A stretch of DNA of 34,727 bases from a bacterium (GCA_035703895.1 DASSXJ010000222.1:1-34727), one strand, 5' to 3'; shown: positions 14,384 to 24,735, counted from the stretch's first letter. The notes: generated by a model from the sequence alone, not told the origin. Numbers and translations are program-made.

Positions 14384-15169
14384 TCAGAGCACCTTGGCCT
14401 CGTCCCGCAGGAGTCGCACTAGTTCCTTGACCATCTCGGCCGGCTCCCCTTCGAGGATCCGCCCCGCCTGCCGCTGAGGGGGCGGCGTATACCCGAGCAC
14501 CTCGGTCCGCGCGGCGACGCCGCCCGCCTCTTGGAGGGTCAGCCCGAGGTCCCCCAACGTCTTCACAGCGATCGCGGTCCGCTTCGCCTTCATGATGCCC
14601 GGAAGCGACGGGTATCGCGGTTCGTTGATGCTGCGCTCGACGGTGATCACCGCCGGAAGGGTGACCTCCAGGACCTCGACGGCGCCCTCGACTTCCCGGT
14701 GCGCCATCGCCTTTCCGGTGGACAGCTCCAGCTTGGTGACCGCGGTCGCCTGCGTGAACCCCAGGAATTCCGCCAGCGCCGGACCGACCACCGCCGCGTT
14801 GTCGTCGGTGGACAGCTTCCCGCAGATGACGAGATCGCACCCCTGCGCGCCGATCGCGGCTGCCAGCGCGCGGGCCACGCCCAGATGGTCGGCGCCGTCC
14901 AGCGCCGGATCCTCGATATGGATCGCGGCATCGGCCCCCATCGCCACTCCTTGGCGCAGCGCCTGGGCGGCCGCGGACGGGCCGACGGTGACCACGGTCA
15001 CCGTTCCGCCCGTTTTCTCCTTGATGCGCAGGGCTTCCTCGACGCCGTGCTCGTCGTAGTAGTTCAGCTTGAAGGGGAGCCCGCTTTCCTCGATCCCCCC
15101 GCCGTCCGCACGGATTCGAATCGGCGCCTCCGTGTCGGGCACGTATTTGACGCACACGACGACGTTCAT
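14384..15169 (-). CDS. etfB: Electron transfer flavoprotein beta subunit
   Basis: 261 residues. AMP-binding partner of EtfA. Visible: VVVCVKYVPDTEAPI at the N-terminus, FKLNYYDEHGVEEALRIKE, VGPSAAAQALRQGVAMGADAA, CGKLSTDDNAAVVGPALAEFLG and the ETF-beta signature region VEVLEVTLPAVITVERSINEPRYPSL with IMKAKR after it. The start is ATG 15169, 21 bases after the acyl-CoA dehydrogenase stop. The acd-etfB-etfA order is typical of beta-oxidation operons. There is no sign of the extra modules or neighbouring ferredoxin genes expected for electron-bifurcating types, but this cannot be excluded. Confidence 0.95.
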   Translation of the reverse strand: MNVVVCVKYVPDTEAPIRIRADGGGIEESGLPFKLNYYDEHGVEEALRIKEKTGGTVTVVTVGPSAAAQALRQGVAMGADAAIHIEDPALDGADHLGVARALAAAIGAQGCDLVICGKLSTDDNAAVVGPALAEFLGFTQATAVTKLELSTGKAMAHREVEGAVEVLEVTLPAVITVERSINEPRYPSLPGIMKAKRTAIAVKTLGDLGLTLQEAGGVAARTEVLGYTPPPQRQAGRILEGEPAEMVKELVRLLRDEAKVL

Positions 15170-15190
15170 TTCACGGCACCCGTGCCTCGC

Positions 15191-16339
15191 TCATGATGAC
15201 GTCCCCAGGAGCTGGCGGGCGATCACCATCCGTTGGACCTCGGATGTCCCCTCGTAAATCTCCGTGATCTTCGCATCTCGAAAGTGCCGCTCCACCGGGT
15301 AATCCTGAATATACCCGTACCCGCCGTAGATCTGCACGGCCTGCGTCGCCGTCCACATCGCCGTTTCGGACGCAAACAGCTTCGCGACCGCTGCCTCTCG
15401 GGTGTGGCGGCGACCCTGATCCCGGATCCATGCCGCTCGGTAGGTCAGCAACCTCCCGGCCTGGATCCTGGTGGCCATGTCGGCGATCTTCCACTGGGTC
15501 GCCTGAAACTCGGCGATCGGGCGCCCGAACTGCCGGCGCTCCTTGGCGTATGCCACCGCGTCTTCCATCGCCGCCCGCGCGATCCCGAGCGCCTGCGAGG
15601 CGATCCCGATTCTGCCGCCGTCCAGGGTGGCCAGGGCGATATGAAACCCCTTGCCACGCTCTCCCAGCAGCCGGTCCTTGGGCAACCGGCAGTCTTCCAG
15701 GACGATCTCGCACGTGCTGCTCGCGCGAATGCCGAGCTTGTGCTCGACCTTGCCCACCGCGAGCCCGGGATCACCCCGCTCGGCGATGAACGCGCTGATA
15801 CCCCCGCTTCCCGATGCCGCTTCGCTCCGCGCGTAGACGATGAGCACGTCGGCCTCGACGCCGTTCGTGACGAAGATCTTGGTCCCGTTTAGGACCCAGT
15901 GATCACCCGCATCCTGCGCGGTGGTCTGCAGGGAGGCCGCATCGGACCCCGCGGTAGGCTCGGTGAGACAGTAGCACCCGATCTTGCGGCCGCGCGCGAG
16001 CTCCGAGAGGTACGTGCGCTTCTGATGCTCGGATCCGAACGCGAAGATGGGGTAGCAGTCGAGCGAGTTGTTGACGGACACGACGGCCGACAGCGCCGCC
16101 TCGGCGCGCGCGATCTCCTCGATCACGATGCAACAGGAGACGGCATCCATCCCGCCACCGCCGTACGCCTCGGGGATGAATACGCCCATCAATCCCATCT
16201 CTCCGAGCTCTCGAATCAACTCCGGAGGATATCGTCCAGCGCGGTCCATCTCCGCGGCCAGAGGAAGCAGCCGGGAGGTGGCCCACTCGCGAACAGTGCT
16301 CTGGACGAGGCGATGTTCCTCGCTCAGATCAAACTCCAC
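15191..16339 (-). CDS. Short-chain acyl-CoA dehydrogenase
   Basis: 382 residues, full length. An FAD enzyme making the 2,3-double bond in an acyl-CoA and passing electrons to ETF. Visible: N-terminal EEHRLVQSTVREWA, CYCLTEPTAGSDAASL (FAD/substrate motif), WVLNGTKIFVTNG, HKLGIRASSTCEIVLEDCRLP, GGRIGIASQALGIARAAMEDA and the C-terminal IYEGTSEVQR in which E363 is the expected catalytic base, at the site used by butyryl-/short-chain enzymes rather than the isovaleryl type. It lies between hbd and etfB in one run. The exact substrate (butyryl, isobutyryl, 2-methylbutyryl) is not determinable; ilvE upstream and the mutase downstream make branched-chain acids plausible. Confidence 0.92.
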   Translation of the reverse strand: MEFDLSEEHRLVQSTVREWATSRLLPLAAEMDRAGRYPPELIRELGEMGLMGVFIPEAYGGGGMDAVSCCIVIEEIARAEAALSAVVSVNNSLDCYPIFAFGSEHQKRTYLSELARGRKIGCYCLTEPTAGSDAASLQTTAQDAGDHWVLNGTKIFVTNGVEADVLIVYARSEAASGSGGISAFIAERGDPGLAVGKVEHKLGIRASSTCEIVLEDCRLPKDRLLGERGKGFHIALATLDGGRIGIASQALGIARAAMEDAVAYAKERRQFGRPIAEFQATQWKIADMATRIQAGRLLTYRAAWIRDQGRRHTREAAVAKLFASETAMWTATQAVQIYGGYGYIQDYPVERHFRDAKITEIYEGTSEVQRMVIARQLLGTSS

Positions 16340-16387
16340 CGATGCTCCTTCCCACGCCGATGCGTCCCCGCGGCCCCGTAGTGGACG

Positions 16388-17242
16388 CTACGCGCGCGGG
16401 TACTCATAGAACCCCTTCCCCGTCTTTCGGCCGTGGTACCCTGCGAGCACCATCTTGCGCAAGAGGGGCGGGGCCGCGTACCGCGCGTCCTTGAACTCGG
16501 CAAACATCGCCTCCGCAATATAGTATGTCGTATCGATCCCTACAAAGTCCAGCAGCGTCAGAGGTCCCATGGGGTGGTTGAGCCCGAGTCGCACCGCGAC
16601 ATCGATATCCTCCTTGCTCGCCACCCCCAATTCGAGCGCCCGGACCGCGTCGAGGAGATACGGCACCAGGAGGAGGTTGACGATGAACCCTGGGTAGTCT
16701 TTGCAGGCGACGACGGTCTTCCCCAGCCCTTCGCAAAACGCCCGTGCCTGCGCCAGAGTGTCCTCCGCGGTGCCGAGACCCCGGATCATCTCGACCGGCT
16801 GCATCACGGGGACGGGGTTAAAGAAGTGCAGCCCGAGGAACCGATCCGCCCGCTTGGTGGCCGAGGCCATCTCCGTGATCGACAACGAGCTGGTGTTGCT
16901 GGCGAAGATCGTCTTGGGAGGACAGAGCCCGTCCAATTCAGCAAACAGCCGCTTCTTGTCGTCCATCTTCTCGATGATGGCTTCGAGCACGATCTCGCAC
17001 CCGCTGAGGTCGGCGAGCCGGACGGTTCCTCGGATCCGGGCGCGCGCGGCCTTTCGGTCCGCGTCGGTCAGCTTCGCCCGCGCCACCCCCCGCTCCATCG
17101 ATTGATCGACCCGTTCGAGGCCCCGTCGCAGGAGGTCGTCGGTGACTTCGCGGACGATCACCTGGTATCCGGCCCGGGCGCACACCTCGGCGATCCCCGA
17201 CCCCATCAGTCCGCACCCGATGACGCCGACCGTCTGAAACAT
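16388..17242 (-). CDS. 3-hydroxybutyryl-CoA (3-hydroxyacyl-CoA) dehydrogenase
   Basis: 284 residues, the stand-alone bacterial type. It oxidises 3-hydroxyacyl-CoA to 3-ketoacyl-CoA with NAD(P). Visible: dinucleotide motif VGVIGCGLMGSGIAEV (GxGxxG about 9-16), VLEAIIEKMDDKK, FASNTSSLSITEMA, GLHFFNPVPVMQPVEMI with catalytic H139 and E151, and the C-terminal LGLNHPMGPLTLLDFVG and GRKTGKGFYEY. The usual GFIVNRLL reads GFIVNLLL here; the catalytic Asn is kept. The start ATG 17242 has a GGGGGGTGA site upstream. With the thiolase it supplies two adjacent steps of the cycle; the enoyl-CoA hydratase between hbd and the dehydrogenase is not in the window. Confidence 0.93.
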   Translation of the reverse strand: MFQTVGVIGCGLMGSGIAEVCARAGYQVIVREVTDDLLRRGLERVDQSMERGVARAKLTDADRKAARARIRGTVRLADLSGCEIVLEAIIEKMDDKKRLFAELDGLCPPKTIFASNTSSLSITEMASATKRADRFLGLHFFNPVPVMQPVEMIRGLGTAEDTLAQARAFCEGLGKTVVACKDYPGFIVNLLLVPYLLDAVRALELGVASKEDIDVAVRLGLNHPMGPLTLLDFVGIDTTYYIAEAMFAEFKDARYAAPPLLRKMVLAGYHGRKTGKGFYEYPRA

Positions 17243-17291
17243 CTCTCTTCACCCCCCAAGATGCCTGACGCACCCGCCGCGCCGCTTTGGT

Positions 17292-18596
17292 TTACGTCAC
17301 CACCGAGTCGACGAGTGGAGGCCTCGTGGAGATGCCGGCGCCGACACGATAGGCAGACCGCACCCGCCGGATCCCCTCGTCCACCCGCTGCGCCTCGCTC
17401 GTGTGGATGACCGCGAGCGCCTCCCCCCGGTCGACATGGTCCCCGAGTTTCCGCTCGATCACGAGCCCCGCCGCCGGGTCGATCCGGTCTTCCGCCCGCG
17501 CCCGTCCGGCTCCCAACACCATCGCGGCGCCGCCGAGCACCTCCGCGTCCACCGCGAGCACCGTGCCCTGCGCCTCGGACGAAACGGGCTGCCGGATGGG
17601 CGCCTGCGGCAGCCGCTCGAGGTGGTCGACGACGGCGCGGTCCCCTCCCTGAGAGGCCACCATCTCACGAAACTTGGCGAGGGCGGCGCCGCCGCCGAGC
17701 CGGTCTTCGAGCAAGGCGCGTCCCGCTGGATCGTCGGGCGCGATCCCTGCGAGGACCAGCATCTGCGACCCCAGGACGAGGCAGAGCTCTCGGAGGTCGG
17801 CGGGACCGTCCCCCTGGAGCGTGCGGATCGCCTCTGCCACCTCGAGGGCGTTGCCGACCGCTCGGCCGAGAGGTTCGTCCATCGCGCTGATGATCGCTAC
17901 GGTTCGGCGGCCTGCCGACCGGCCGATCTCGACCATCGCCGTGGCCAGGGCTCGGGCCGCATCTGGCGTCTTCATGAACGCGCCGCTTCCGAACTTCACG
18001 TCGAGGACGATCGCCTCGCTCCCCGCCGCGATCTTCTTGCTCATGACGCTGCTCGCGATCAACGGCACGCTGTCCACGGTCGCCGTCACGTCGCGGAGCG
18101 CGTACAGGCGCTTATCGGCCGGGACGAGGGAAGCGGACTGGCTCACGATCGCGCAGCCGATGCGATTGACCTGCGCGATGAGCTCGTTGCCCGACAGCTC
18201 AATCCGAAACCCCGGGATCGATTCCAGCTTATCGAGGGTCCCGCCCGTGTGCCCAAGGCCCCGCCCGGAGAGCTTCGCAACACGCGCCCCGCAGCTCGCC
18301 ACGAGCGGCACCAGCACGAGGGACGTTTTATCGCCCACCCCGCCCGTGCTGTGCTTGTCCACCGTCCGGCCGCGTACGCCCCGGAGGTCGAGCCGCTCTC
18401 CGCTGTCGACCATCGCGATCGTCAAGGCGGTGGTCTCCGCGGCGCTCATCCCCCGAAAATACACCGCCATCAAGAACGCCGCGATCTGGGCGTCGGAGAT
18501 CTCCTCCCGCACGAACCCGTCGATCAGCCAACGGATCTCGGCCTCGGTCAAGGTACCGCCGTCGCGCTTTTTCTGAATCAACTCATAGGCGCGCAC
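17292..18596 (-). CDS. pdp: Pyrimidine-nucleoside (thymidine) phosphorylase
   Basis: 434 residues. It splits uridine, thymidine or deoxyuridine with phosphate into base and (deoxy)ribose 1-phosphate. Visible: N-terminal [40 protein letters not shown] (phosphate/nucleoside binding), the family signature SGRGLGHTGGTLDKLESIPG, KKIAAGSEAIVLDVKFGSGAFMKT and the C-terminal alpha/beta hammerhead region. The start ATG overlaps the end of punA by 14 bases. deoB-punA-pdp form a complete salvage unit delivering pentose 5-phosphate. Confidence 0.94.
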   Translation of the reverse strand: MRAYELIQKKRDGGTLTEAEIRWLIDGFVREEISDAQIAAFLMAVYFRGMSAAETTALTIAMVDSGERLDLRGVRGRTVDKHSTGGVGDKTSLVLVPLVASCGARVAKLSGRGLGHTGGTLDKLESIPGFRIELSGNELIAQVNRIGCAIVSQSASLVPADKRLYALRDVTATVDSVPLIASSVMSKKIAAGSEAIVLDVKFGSGAFMKTPDAARALATAMVEIGRSAGRRTVAIISAMDEPLGRAVGNALEVAEAIRTLQGDGPADLRELCLVLGSQMLVLAGIAPDDPAGRALLEDRLGGGAALAKFREMVASQGGDRAVVDHLERLPQAPIRQPVSSEAQGTVLAVDAEVLGGAAMVLGAGRARAEDRIDPAAGLVIERKLGDHVDRGEALAVIHTSEAQRVDEGIRRVRSAYRVGAGISTRPPLVDSVVT

Positions 18597-19428
18597 GGTC
18601 CGCTCCCGACGCCGGCAGGTCGCGCACGATCCGGCGGATCAGCCTGATGAAATGCGGCTCCAGGTCCCGAGCAGCCCGTAGCACGGCCTCGTGCGACGGC
18701 GGCTCGGCCCCGCCGGCCACATTCGTGATCGCGGAGATCCCAAGCACCCGGATCCCGGCGTGCCTGGCGACGATGACCTCGGACACCGTGGACATCCCGA
18801 CCGCATCCGCTCCCCACCGGGCCATCATCGTCAATTCGGCCGGCGTCTCGTACGACGGCCCGGACACCGCCAGGTACACGCCCTGCCGCACCGGCACCCC
18901 CTCGTCGCGGGCGGCGCGCAGCGCGAGCACGACGAGATCGGGATCGTAGGCGCCCGACAGATCCGGGAAACGGGGGCCGAGCGCCTCGTCGTTGGGCCCG
19001 ATCAGCGGGTTCGTCCCCGTGAAGTTGATGTGATCGGTGATGACCATCAGGTCCCCGGGCCGGAACCTTCGCGTGATGCCCCCCGCCGCGTTCGTCACGA
19101 TCAGGATGCGAACGCCGAGCGCCGCCAGCACCCGGATCGACAGCGTCACCTCCGCGGAGGTGTACCCCTCGTACAGGTGAACCCGTCCCTGCATCATGAT
19201 CACCGGCCGGTCTTCAAGCCGGCCCACCACCAGCCGACCCGGGTGCCCGGACGCATTCGGCACCGGGAACCGCGGAATGTCCGCATAGGGAATCACGACG
19301 TCTGTGGCCGCCGCGTCGGCCAGCGAGCCGAGGCCGCTTCCGAGGATGATTCCCAACTGCGGGAACGGGATGCCGGTCCGACGGCGGATCGCGGCGACGG
19401 CCTCGTCGATCCGCGCCCGGTCCGTCAT
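18583..19428 (-). CDS. punA: Purine-nucleoside phosphorylase (trimeric type)
   Basis: 281 residues. It cleaves inosine/guanosine and deoxy forms with phosphate. Visible: [14 protein letters not shown] (phosphate loop), [31 protein letters not shown] with the conserved His and Arg, [26 protein letters not shown], and [16 protein letters not shown] plus [21 protein letters not shown] in the substrate site. These are the marks of the PNP/MTAP trimeric family rather than hexameric DeoD. The start ATG overlaps the deoB stop by four bases. Confidence 0.94.
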   Translation of the reverse strand: MTDRARIDEAVAAIRRRTGIPFPQLGIILGSGLGSLADAAATDVVIPYADIPRFPVPNASGHPGRLVVGRLEDRPVIMMQGRVHLYEGYTSAEVTLSIRVLAALGVRILIVTNAAGGITRRFRPGDLMVITDHINFTGTNPLIGPNDEALGPRFPDLSGAYDPDLVVLALRAARDEGVPVRQGVYLAVSGPSYETPAELTMMARWGADAVGMSTVSEVIVARHAGIRVLGISAITNVAGGAEPPSHEAVLRAARDLEPHFIRLIRRIVRDLPASGADRARL

Positions 19429-20609
19429 CCGGTGAGGACCTGCTCGAGGAAGCTCGTGCCGGCCGCTGGTGCCGGGGTCCCGAGTGCCGCCGCCACGGTC
19501 GCACCCACGTCCGCGAACGTCGACCGGATCGCGAGGTCGATCCCCCCCGCCACCCGCGGCCCCGCGACGAGGAGGGGCACGTACTCCCGGCTGTGATCGG
19601 TGCTCTGACTCGTCGGGTCGTTTCCGTGGTCGGCGGTAATGATCAGGAGATCCGGCGGTCCGAGCCGCGTTACGACGGCGGCCATCGCCGCATCGATCTG
19701 TTCGAGGTCCTGCCCGTACCCGCGCGCGTTGTTCCTGTGCCCGAACAGCGTATCGAGATCGACGAGGTTGGTGAAGATCATCCCCGTCTGCGTTGAGTCC
19801 ATCGCGCGGAGGGTGGCCTGCATCCCATCGAGGTCGTTGTGCGTGTGGATCGACTCGGTGATTCCCCGACCGGCGAACAGGTCGTGGATCTTCCCGATGG
19901 CCACGACCGGATGTCCGGCCTCCTGCACGCGGTCGAGCACCGTGGGGACCGGCGGGGGCACGGAGAAGTCACGCCTGCGGTCGGTGCGCACAAACGCTCC
20001 AGGCGCACCGATGAACGGTCTCGCGATGACGCGGCCGACCGCATGGGGACCGGTCAGGATCTCGCGCGCGATTCGACAGTCCCGGTACAGCTCATCGACC
20101 GGGGTACGCGCTTCGTGCCCCGCGATCTGGAACACGCTGTCCGCGGACGTGTATACGATGGGGCGCCCCGTTCGCAAGTGCTCCCCGCCCAGCTCCTCGA
20201 TGATCTCGGTGCCGGAGGCGGGGCGGTTGCCGAGGACGCGATACCCGATGCGCGCCTCGAACGGTTCGATCACCTCCGGCGGAAACCCGCGCGGGTACGT
20301 GGGAAACGGCCGATCGAGGACGACCCCCATCAGTTCCCAATGTCCGGTGGTGCTGTCTTTTCCCGGGGAGCGCTCGGCCATCTTCCCAAACGCCCCGGCC
20401 GGCGAAGGATCGGGTGGCACGCCCAAGATCGCCGCGACGCGCCCGAGCCCCAGATGTCCCATCGTCGGCAGGGCCAGCCCGCCGCAGGCCGCGGCGGTGT
20501 GGGGCAACGTGCTCGCTCCGTCGTCCCCGTAGCGGGCGGCGTCGGGGAGGGCGCCGACGCCGCAGCTGTCGAGCACGATCACGAGGATACGATCGGGCGA
20601 GGTCACCAC
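19425..20609 (-). CDS. deoB: Phosphopentomutase
   Basis: 394 residues. A two-metal alkaline-phosphatase-fold enzyme interconverting (deoxy)ribose 1- and 5-phosphate, linking nucleoside cleavage to central metabolism. Visible: metal site [15 protein letters not shown] near the N-terminus, [56 protein letters not shown] and [24 protein letters not shown] with the metal-binding Asp/His set. The start is one of two consecutive GTG codons at 20609/20606, 21 bases after the Nudix gene. Confidence 0.95.
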   Translation of the reverse strand: MVTSPDRILVIVLDSCGVGALPDAARYGDDGASTLPHTAAACGGLALPTMGHLGLGRVAAILGVPPDPSPAGAFGKMAERSPGKDSTTGHWELMGVVLDRPFPTYPRGFPPEVIEPFEARIGYRVLGNRPASGTEIIEELGGEHLRTGRPIVYTSADSVFQIAGHEARTPVDELYRDCRIAREILTGPHAVGRVIARPFIGAPGAFVRTDRRRDFSVPPPVPTVLDRVQEAGHPVVAIGKIHDLFAGRGITESIHTHNDLDGMQATLRAMDSTQTGMIFTNLVDLDTLFGHRNNARGYGQDLEQIDAAMAAVVTRLGPPDLLIITADHGNDPTSQSTDHSREYVPLLVAGPRVAGGIDLAIRSTFADVGATVAAALGTPAPAAGTSFLEQVLTG

Positions 20610-20630
20610 GTCCGCCTCGGTCGAGCCCGG

Positions 20631-21179
20631 TCAGCCGCGGTGCGCGAGGCGCTCCCGCGCCATCGTGATGCCGATGATCGTCTTGGCATCCCGAATCTCG
20701 CCGGCGTCGATCCGGCGATACGCCTCCTCGAGCGGCAGGGACTCCACGCGCAGATCTTCCTCCTCGCGCGCCGCCGCCTCCGGGCGCAGGTCCTCCGCCA
20801 GGAAGACGTGGATCTCCTCGGAGAGCACTCCGGGCGAAGGGTAGAAGGAGATCAGGGGATCCCATCGTCCGGCTGCGCGACCCACTTCCTCTGCCAGTTC
20901 ACGGCGCGCGCATTCCAGCGGGGTTTCACCCGGCTCGAGGGTGCCTGCGGGGACTTCCAGAAGTTCTGCGGCCACCGCGTGGCGGAACTGACGGACCAAG
21001 AGCACGTCCCGGTCGGCCGTCAGCGCGACCATCGCCACGGCCCCCGGATGTTCGACGACCTCCAACACCTTCCGCCGGCCGCTCGGGTACGCCACCTCAT
21101 CGAGGCGCACTGAGATGCGACGTCCGTCATACCCCCGGCGGCTCGTGATGAGGCGCCGCCCAGGGGGAAGAGGCTGCAT
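20631..21179 (-). CDS. Nudix hydrolase, ADP-ribose pyrophosphatase type
   Basis: 182 residues. It probably hydrolyses ADP-ribose to AMP and ribose 5-phosphate. A perfect Nudix box G-x5-E-x7-R-E-U-x-E-E-x-G spans residues 79-100 (GTLEPGETP...RRELAEEVG). GAVAMVALTADRDVLLVRQFRHAV before it and YPSPGVLSEEIHVFLAEDL after it are typical of the ADPRase (NudF) group. The gene lies between ilvE and deoB, 21 bases from each; its ribose-phosphate product fits the neighbouring nucleoside salvage genes, and the nudF-deoB neighbourhood is common in Gram-positive bacteria. Confidence 0.87.
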   Translation of the reverse strand: MQPLPPGRRLITSRRGYDGRRISVRLDEVAYPSGRRKVLEVVEHPGAVAMVALTADRDVLLVRQFRHAVAAELLEVPAGTLEPGETPLECARRELAEEVGRAAGRWDPLISFYPSPGVLSEEIHVFLAEDLRPEAAAREEEDLRVESLPLEEAYRRIDAGEIRDAKTIIGITMARERLAHRG

Positions 21180-21200
21180 CAGGCGCAGGTCAGCCGCGGC

Positions 21201-22103
21201 TCACGCCTTGGCCGGGGCTTTGGGCGCTTCGTAGACAGGTGTGCCTTCTCTGAGGGCCAGCTCCCGGAACGCCGCGAGGATGCGTAGGGTCATGGGACCG
21301 GGCCGCCCCGTGCCGATCTTCCGTCCGTCCAGTTCGACCACGGGCCCGAGTTCCGCGCCGGTCCCGGTCAGGAAGCACTCGTCCGCCGTGTACATGTCGT
21401 GGAGGGTCAACACCTGCTCCACGGCCGGGATCCCCAGGCCCGCGCAGAGATCGAGGACGGTCTGGCGCGTCACTCCCTGCAGAATGCCGAGGTAGGCCGG
21501 CGGGGTCAGCGCGCGTCCCGCCTTGACGACAAACACGTTGTCGGCCGTGCATTCCGCGACGTACCCCTCGGTGGTCAGCATCAGGCCCTCGTCGACCCCG
21601 ACGAGATTGGCCTCCATTCTGGCCAGGATGTTGTTGAGGTAGTTGCAGGTCTTGATGCGCGGGTTCAGCACATCGACCGGACGCTGGCGGGTGGACGTGG
21701 TAATCATGCGGAGGCCTTTGCGATATGCCTCCTCCGGATACAGCTGAATCGAGTCCACAATCACGACGACGTTCGGTCGAGGGCATTTGCGCGGGTCGAT
21801 CCCGAGGTCTCCGGGGCCCCTCGACACCACCGGGCGGATGTACGCATCCCTGAGGCCGGTCCGGCGCACGGTCTCGAGGATGGCATCGATCATCTCCTGC
21901 CGGCTGAGGGGGACCTGGATCCCCAACGTGTGCGCGGATTCGAAGAGCCGATCCACGTGCGCGTCGAGTTTGAACACCCGGCCGTGGTAAGCGCGGATCC
22001 CTTCGAACACGCCATCCCCATACAGGAACCCATGGTCATAGACGGAGACGGTCGCTTCCTCTTTCGCGACGAAGCGGCCGTTCACGTAGATCACCGTAGC
22101 CAT
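21201..22103 (-). CDS. ilvE: Branched-chain amino-acid aminotransferase
   Basis: 300 residues, fold-type IV PLP enzyme transferring the amino group between Leu/Ile/Val and 2-oxoglutarate. Visible: MATVIYVNGRFVAKEEA, VYDHGFLYGDGVFEGIRAYHG, YIRPVVSRGPGDLG, NPRIKTCNYLNNIL with the Schiff-base K151, NLVGVDEGLMLTTEGYVAE and the phosphate-binding FLTGTGAEL. The start is ATG 22103 because GAGGGGAG lies just upstream; a longer reading to 22142 would overlap pyrG and has no support. D-amino-acid or aminodeoxychorismate relatives share the fold, but the overall pattern fits IlvE. It may feed the acyl-CoA dehydrogenase/mutase genes downstream. Confidence 0.9.
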   Translation of the reverse strand: MATVIYVNGRFVAKEEATVSVYDHGFLYGDGVFEGIRAYHGRVFKLDAHVDRLFESAHTLGIQVPLSRQEMIDAILETVRRTGLRDAYIRPVVSRGPGDLGIDPRKCPRPNVVVIVDSIQLYPEEAYRKGLRMITTSTRQRPVDVLNPRIKTCNYLNNILARMEANLVGVDEGLMLTTEGYVAECTADNVFVVKAGRALTPPAYLGILQGVTRQTVLDLCAGLGIPAVEQVLTLHDMYTADECFLTGTGAELGPVVELDGRKIGTGRPGPMTLRILAAFRELALREGTPVYEAPKAPAKA

Positions 22104-22138
22104 TGCGCTCCCCTCTCTGTGTGCATCATGCTCGGACC

Positions 22139-23812
22139 TCACCTGTTCGCCGCTGGCGTAGAGCGCTCCTTTGGTCTGCGTTCCATCAACCGCTGTTGTT
22201 CACGAAGCGCGGCGGCGATGAATGCGCGATAGAGCGGGTGCGGCCGGTTTGGCCGCGATCGGTACTCGGCGTGAAACTGCGTGCCGAGGAACCACGGGTG
22301 GTCGGCGAGCTCGACGATCTCCACAAGCTCCCGGTTGGGATACAGCCCGGTGACCCGCAGGCCGTGCTGCACGAGCGTCGGCAGATAGTCGTTGTTGACC
22401 TCGAATCGATGGCGGTGGCGCTCCTGCACTTCCGGCACGCCGTAGGCTTCGCCGGCCAGCGATCCGGGCGTGAGCCGGCATGGATAGAGGCCCAGCCGCA
22501 TCGTGCCGCCCTTGTCGGTGACGGCCTGCTGTTCCGGCAGCAGGCTGATCACCGGATGCGGCGTGTGTGGATCGACCTCGGTTGTGTTGGCTCCGGCCAG
22601 CCCGCAGACGTTCCGCGCGAATTCGACGACCGCCCACTGCATGCCGTAACAGTCGCCGAAGAACGGCACGCGGTGCTGCCGAGCAAATTGAACCGCCTTG
22701 ATCTTGCCTTCCACCCCCCGCGACCCAAACCCGGGACACACCAAGATGCCGTCGTACGCCCCGAGCAGGCCCGCCAGGTCCGGCTCGCTGAGCGCCTCGA
22801 GCGCTTCCGAGTCTTGCTTCGTGATCGCCACGCGTGCGCCGGTGACGATCCCGCCGTGGCGCAGCGCCTCTTCGATGCTGACGTACGAATCCTCGTTGCC
22901 CACGTACTTGCCCACCAGCGCGATCCGCACCGCCGCGGTCGGATGCCGGAGGCGTTCGACCATCGTCCGCCACTCCGCCAGCTCGGGTGGGCGGGCCGGC
23001 AGCTGAAGGCGGCGCTCGACGATCTGGGGGAGTCCTTCGTCCTCCAGAATCAAGGGAACCTCGTAAATGCTCTGCGCATCGATCGCCTGGATCACCGCCT
23101 CACGCGGCACGTCGCAGAACAAGGCGAGTTTGTCACGAAGGCTCCGGCCGAGCGGGCGCTCGGTTCGGCAGACGATCACGTCGGGTTGAATGCCGATCCC
23201 GCGGAGCTCCTTGACGCTGTGCTGCGTGGGCTTCGTCTTCAGCTCCCCGGCGCTCTTCAAATAGGGGATCAACGAGACGTGGATATACATCACGCTCTCT
23301 TCCCCGACGTGAAACTTGAACTGCCGGATCGCCTCGAGGAACGGCAGGCTCTCGATGTCGCCCACCGTTCCGCCGACCTCCACGATCGTGATCTCCGCCG
23401 TCTGGGCGCGAGCGACCCGCGTGATCTCGTCACGAATCTCGTTGGTCACGTGGGGAATGACCTGGACGGTCCCGCCCAGGTACTCTCCCCGCCTCTCGCG
23501 CGCGATCACGGCGCCGTAGATCTTCCCGGTCGTGGTGTTGTTGTCGCGGCTCAGGTTCGCGTCGATGAAGCGCTCGTAGTGGCCGAGGTCCATGTCCGTC
23601 TCCGCCCCGTCGTCGGTGACGAACACCTCGCCGTGTTGAAACGGGTTCATGGTACCGGCATCCACGTTCACGTAGGGATCGAACTTGAGAAGCGTGACCC
23701 GCCACCCGCGGCTCCGGAGCAGGCGGCCCAGCGAGGCGGATGTGATCCCTTTGCCGAGCGCGGAGGCGACGCCCCCGGTGACGAAGATATACTTCGATCC
23801 CTGCGGCGTCAT
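22139..23812 (-). CDS. pyrG: CTP synthase
   Basis: 557 residues, full length. It aminates UTP to CTP using glutamine. The N-terminal synthetase domain starts [23 protein letters not shown] and has [35 protein letters not shown]. The glutaminase domain has PGFGSRG, nucleophile C388 in [18 protein letters not shown], and H514/E516 in [10 protein letters not shown]. The nucleophile elbow (usual form GICLGMQ) and the HPE motif (HAE here) are non-standard, though the triad is kept. A run of eight G lies a few bases upstream of the start in the 53-bp gap after nadK. Confidence 0.95.
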   Translation of the reverse strand: MTPQGSKYIFVTGGVASALGKGITSASLGRLLRSRGWRVTLLKFDPYVNVDAGTMNPFQHGEVFVTDDGAETDMDLGHYERFIDANLSRDNNTTTGKIYGAVIARERRGEYLGGTVQVIPHVTNEIRDEITRVARAQTAEITIVEVGGTVGDIESLPFLEAIRQFKFHVGEESVMYIHVSLIPYLKSAGELKTKPTQHSVKELRGIGIQPDVIVCRTERPLGRSLRDKLALFCDVPREAVIQAIDAQSIYEVPLILEDEGLPQIVERRLQLPARPPELAEWRTMVERLRHPTAAVRIALVGKYVGNEDSYVSIEEALRHGGIVTGARVAITKQDSEALEALSEPDLAGLLGAYDGILVCPGFGSRGVEGKIKAVQFARQHRVPFFGDCYGMQWAVVEFARNVCGLAGANTTEVDPHTPHPVISLLPEQQAVTDKGGTMRLGLYPCRLTPGSLAGEAYGVPEVQERHRHRFEVNNDYLPTLVQHGLRVTGLYPNRELVEIVELADHPWFLGTQFHAEYRSRPNRPHPLYRAFIAAALREQQRLMERRPKERSTPAANR

Positions 23813-23865
23813 CGACGAGGCCCCCCCCGTGCGCCTGATTTGCTCGCGCTGCGTTGCTGCATCCC

Positions 23866-24735
23866 CTATCGTTCACCCCACGTCAGTTTGGTGCGCAGGA
23901 GGCTGTAGAAGCCTCCGGGTCCCAAACGGACGAGCCGTGTGTGGTGGGGTGAGCGTTCGACCCGCACCTCATCCCCCGGCTGAAGGGGGTAGCCTTCCTG
24001 CCCGTCCACGGTGAGAATGGGCGGGGCGCCGACCGGGTCGACCTGGATCACAATCGTGTCGCCGGCGGACACCAGCACGGCCCGCCCGTTGAGCGTGTGG
24101 GCGCAGATGGGGGTGAGCACGAGTCCTTCGACCGCCGGATGCACGATGGGCCCGCCGGCGGACAGGGAGTAGGCGGTGGATCCCGTCGGCGTCGCGACGA
24201 TCATGCCGTCGGCGAGATGGGTCGCCAGGTGCTCGGTATTGACAAAGGTGCGCAGTTTGACCAGCCGGGCATAGCCGCTCTTGGTGATGACGATGTCGTT
24301 GAGCGCCAGAAACTCTTGACTCGTCCGGCCCTCGCGCTCCACGCGGGCGCGGAGCATCATGCGCTCGTCCAGCCGGAAGTCGCCTTCCAGGAGGCGGTGC
24401 AGGGCCCGTTCCACCTCCGGACCGTTGACCTCGGCGAGAAATCCAAACCCGCCAAGGTTGACCCCGAGGATGGGGATGCCATAGGGCGCCGCGGATCTCG
24501 CGGCGCGCAGAATCGTCCCGTCCCCGCCAAAGACGACGACCACGTCCGCCCGGCGCACGAGCTCGCCTTCGGGCACCCCCAGGGCCGCGTGTCCCAGAAT
24601 CTCGGCGCTGCCCGCGTTGAGCACCACCGCGACGCCACGCTCGGTGAGGAGGCTCACCGCCTCCCTCGCCAGGCGAGCGACCTCGAGGTTGGCGTGGAGC
24701 TTGTCCACGTTCACGTGGAGGCCGACGGTCCTCAC
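23866..24735 (-). CDS. nadK: NAD kinase
   Basis: 289 residues. It phosphorylates NAD to NADP. Visible: [15 protein letters not shown] (GGDG), [57 protein letters not shown] and the C-terminal [19 protein letters not shown]. The start is GTG 24735, which overlaps the tlyA stop (GTGA); the ORF is open much further upstream but only in the tlyA shadow frame. The tlyA-nadK order is common in Gram-positive bacteria, but the usual argR-recN that follow are replaced here by pyrG-ilvE. Confidence 0.94.
   Translation of the reverse strand: MRTVGLHVNVDKLHANLEVARLAREAVSLLTERGVAVVLNAGSAEILGHAALGVPEGELVRRADVVVVFGGDGTILRAARSAAPYGIPILGVNLGGFGFLAEVNGPEVERALHRLLEGDFRLDERMMLRARVEREGRTSQEFLALNDIVITKSGYARLVKLRTFVNTEHLATHLADGMIVATPTGSTAYSLSAGGPIVHPAVEGLVLTPICAHTLNGRAVLVSAGDTIVIQVDPVGAPPILTVDGQEGYPLQPGDEVRVERSPHHTRLVRLGPGGFYSLLRTKLTWGER

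Noticed and set aside
22103-23908. 601-codon open frame on the plus strand opposite pyrG
   Set aside because: Shadow of CTP synthase; no domain or plausible start region.
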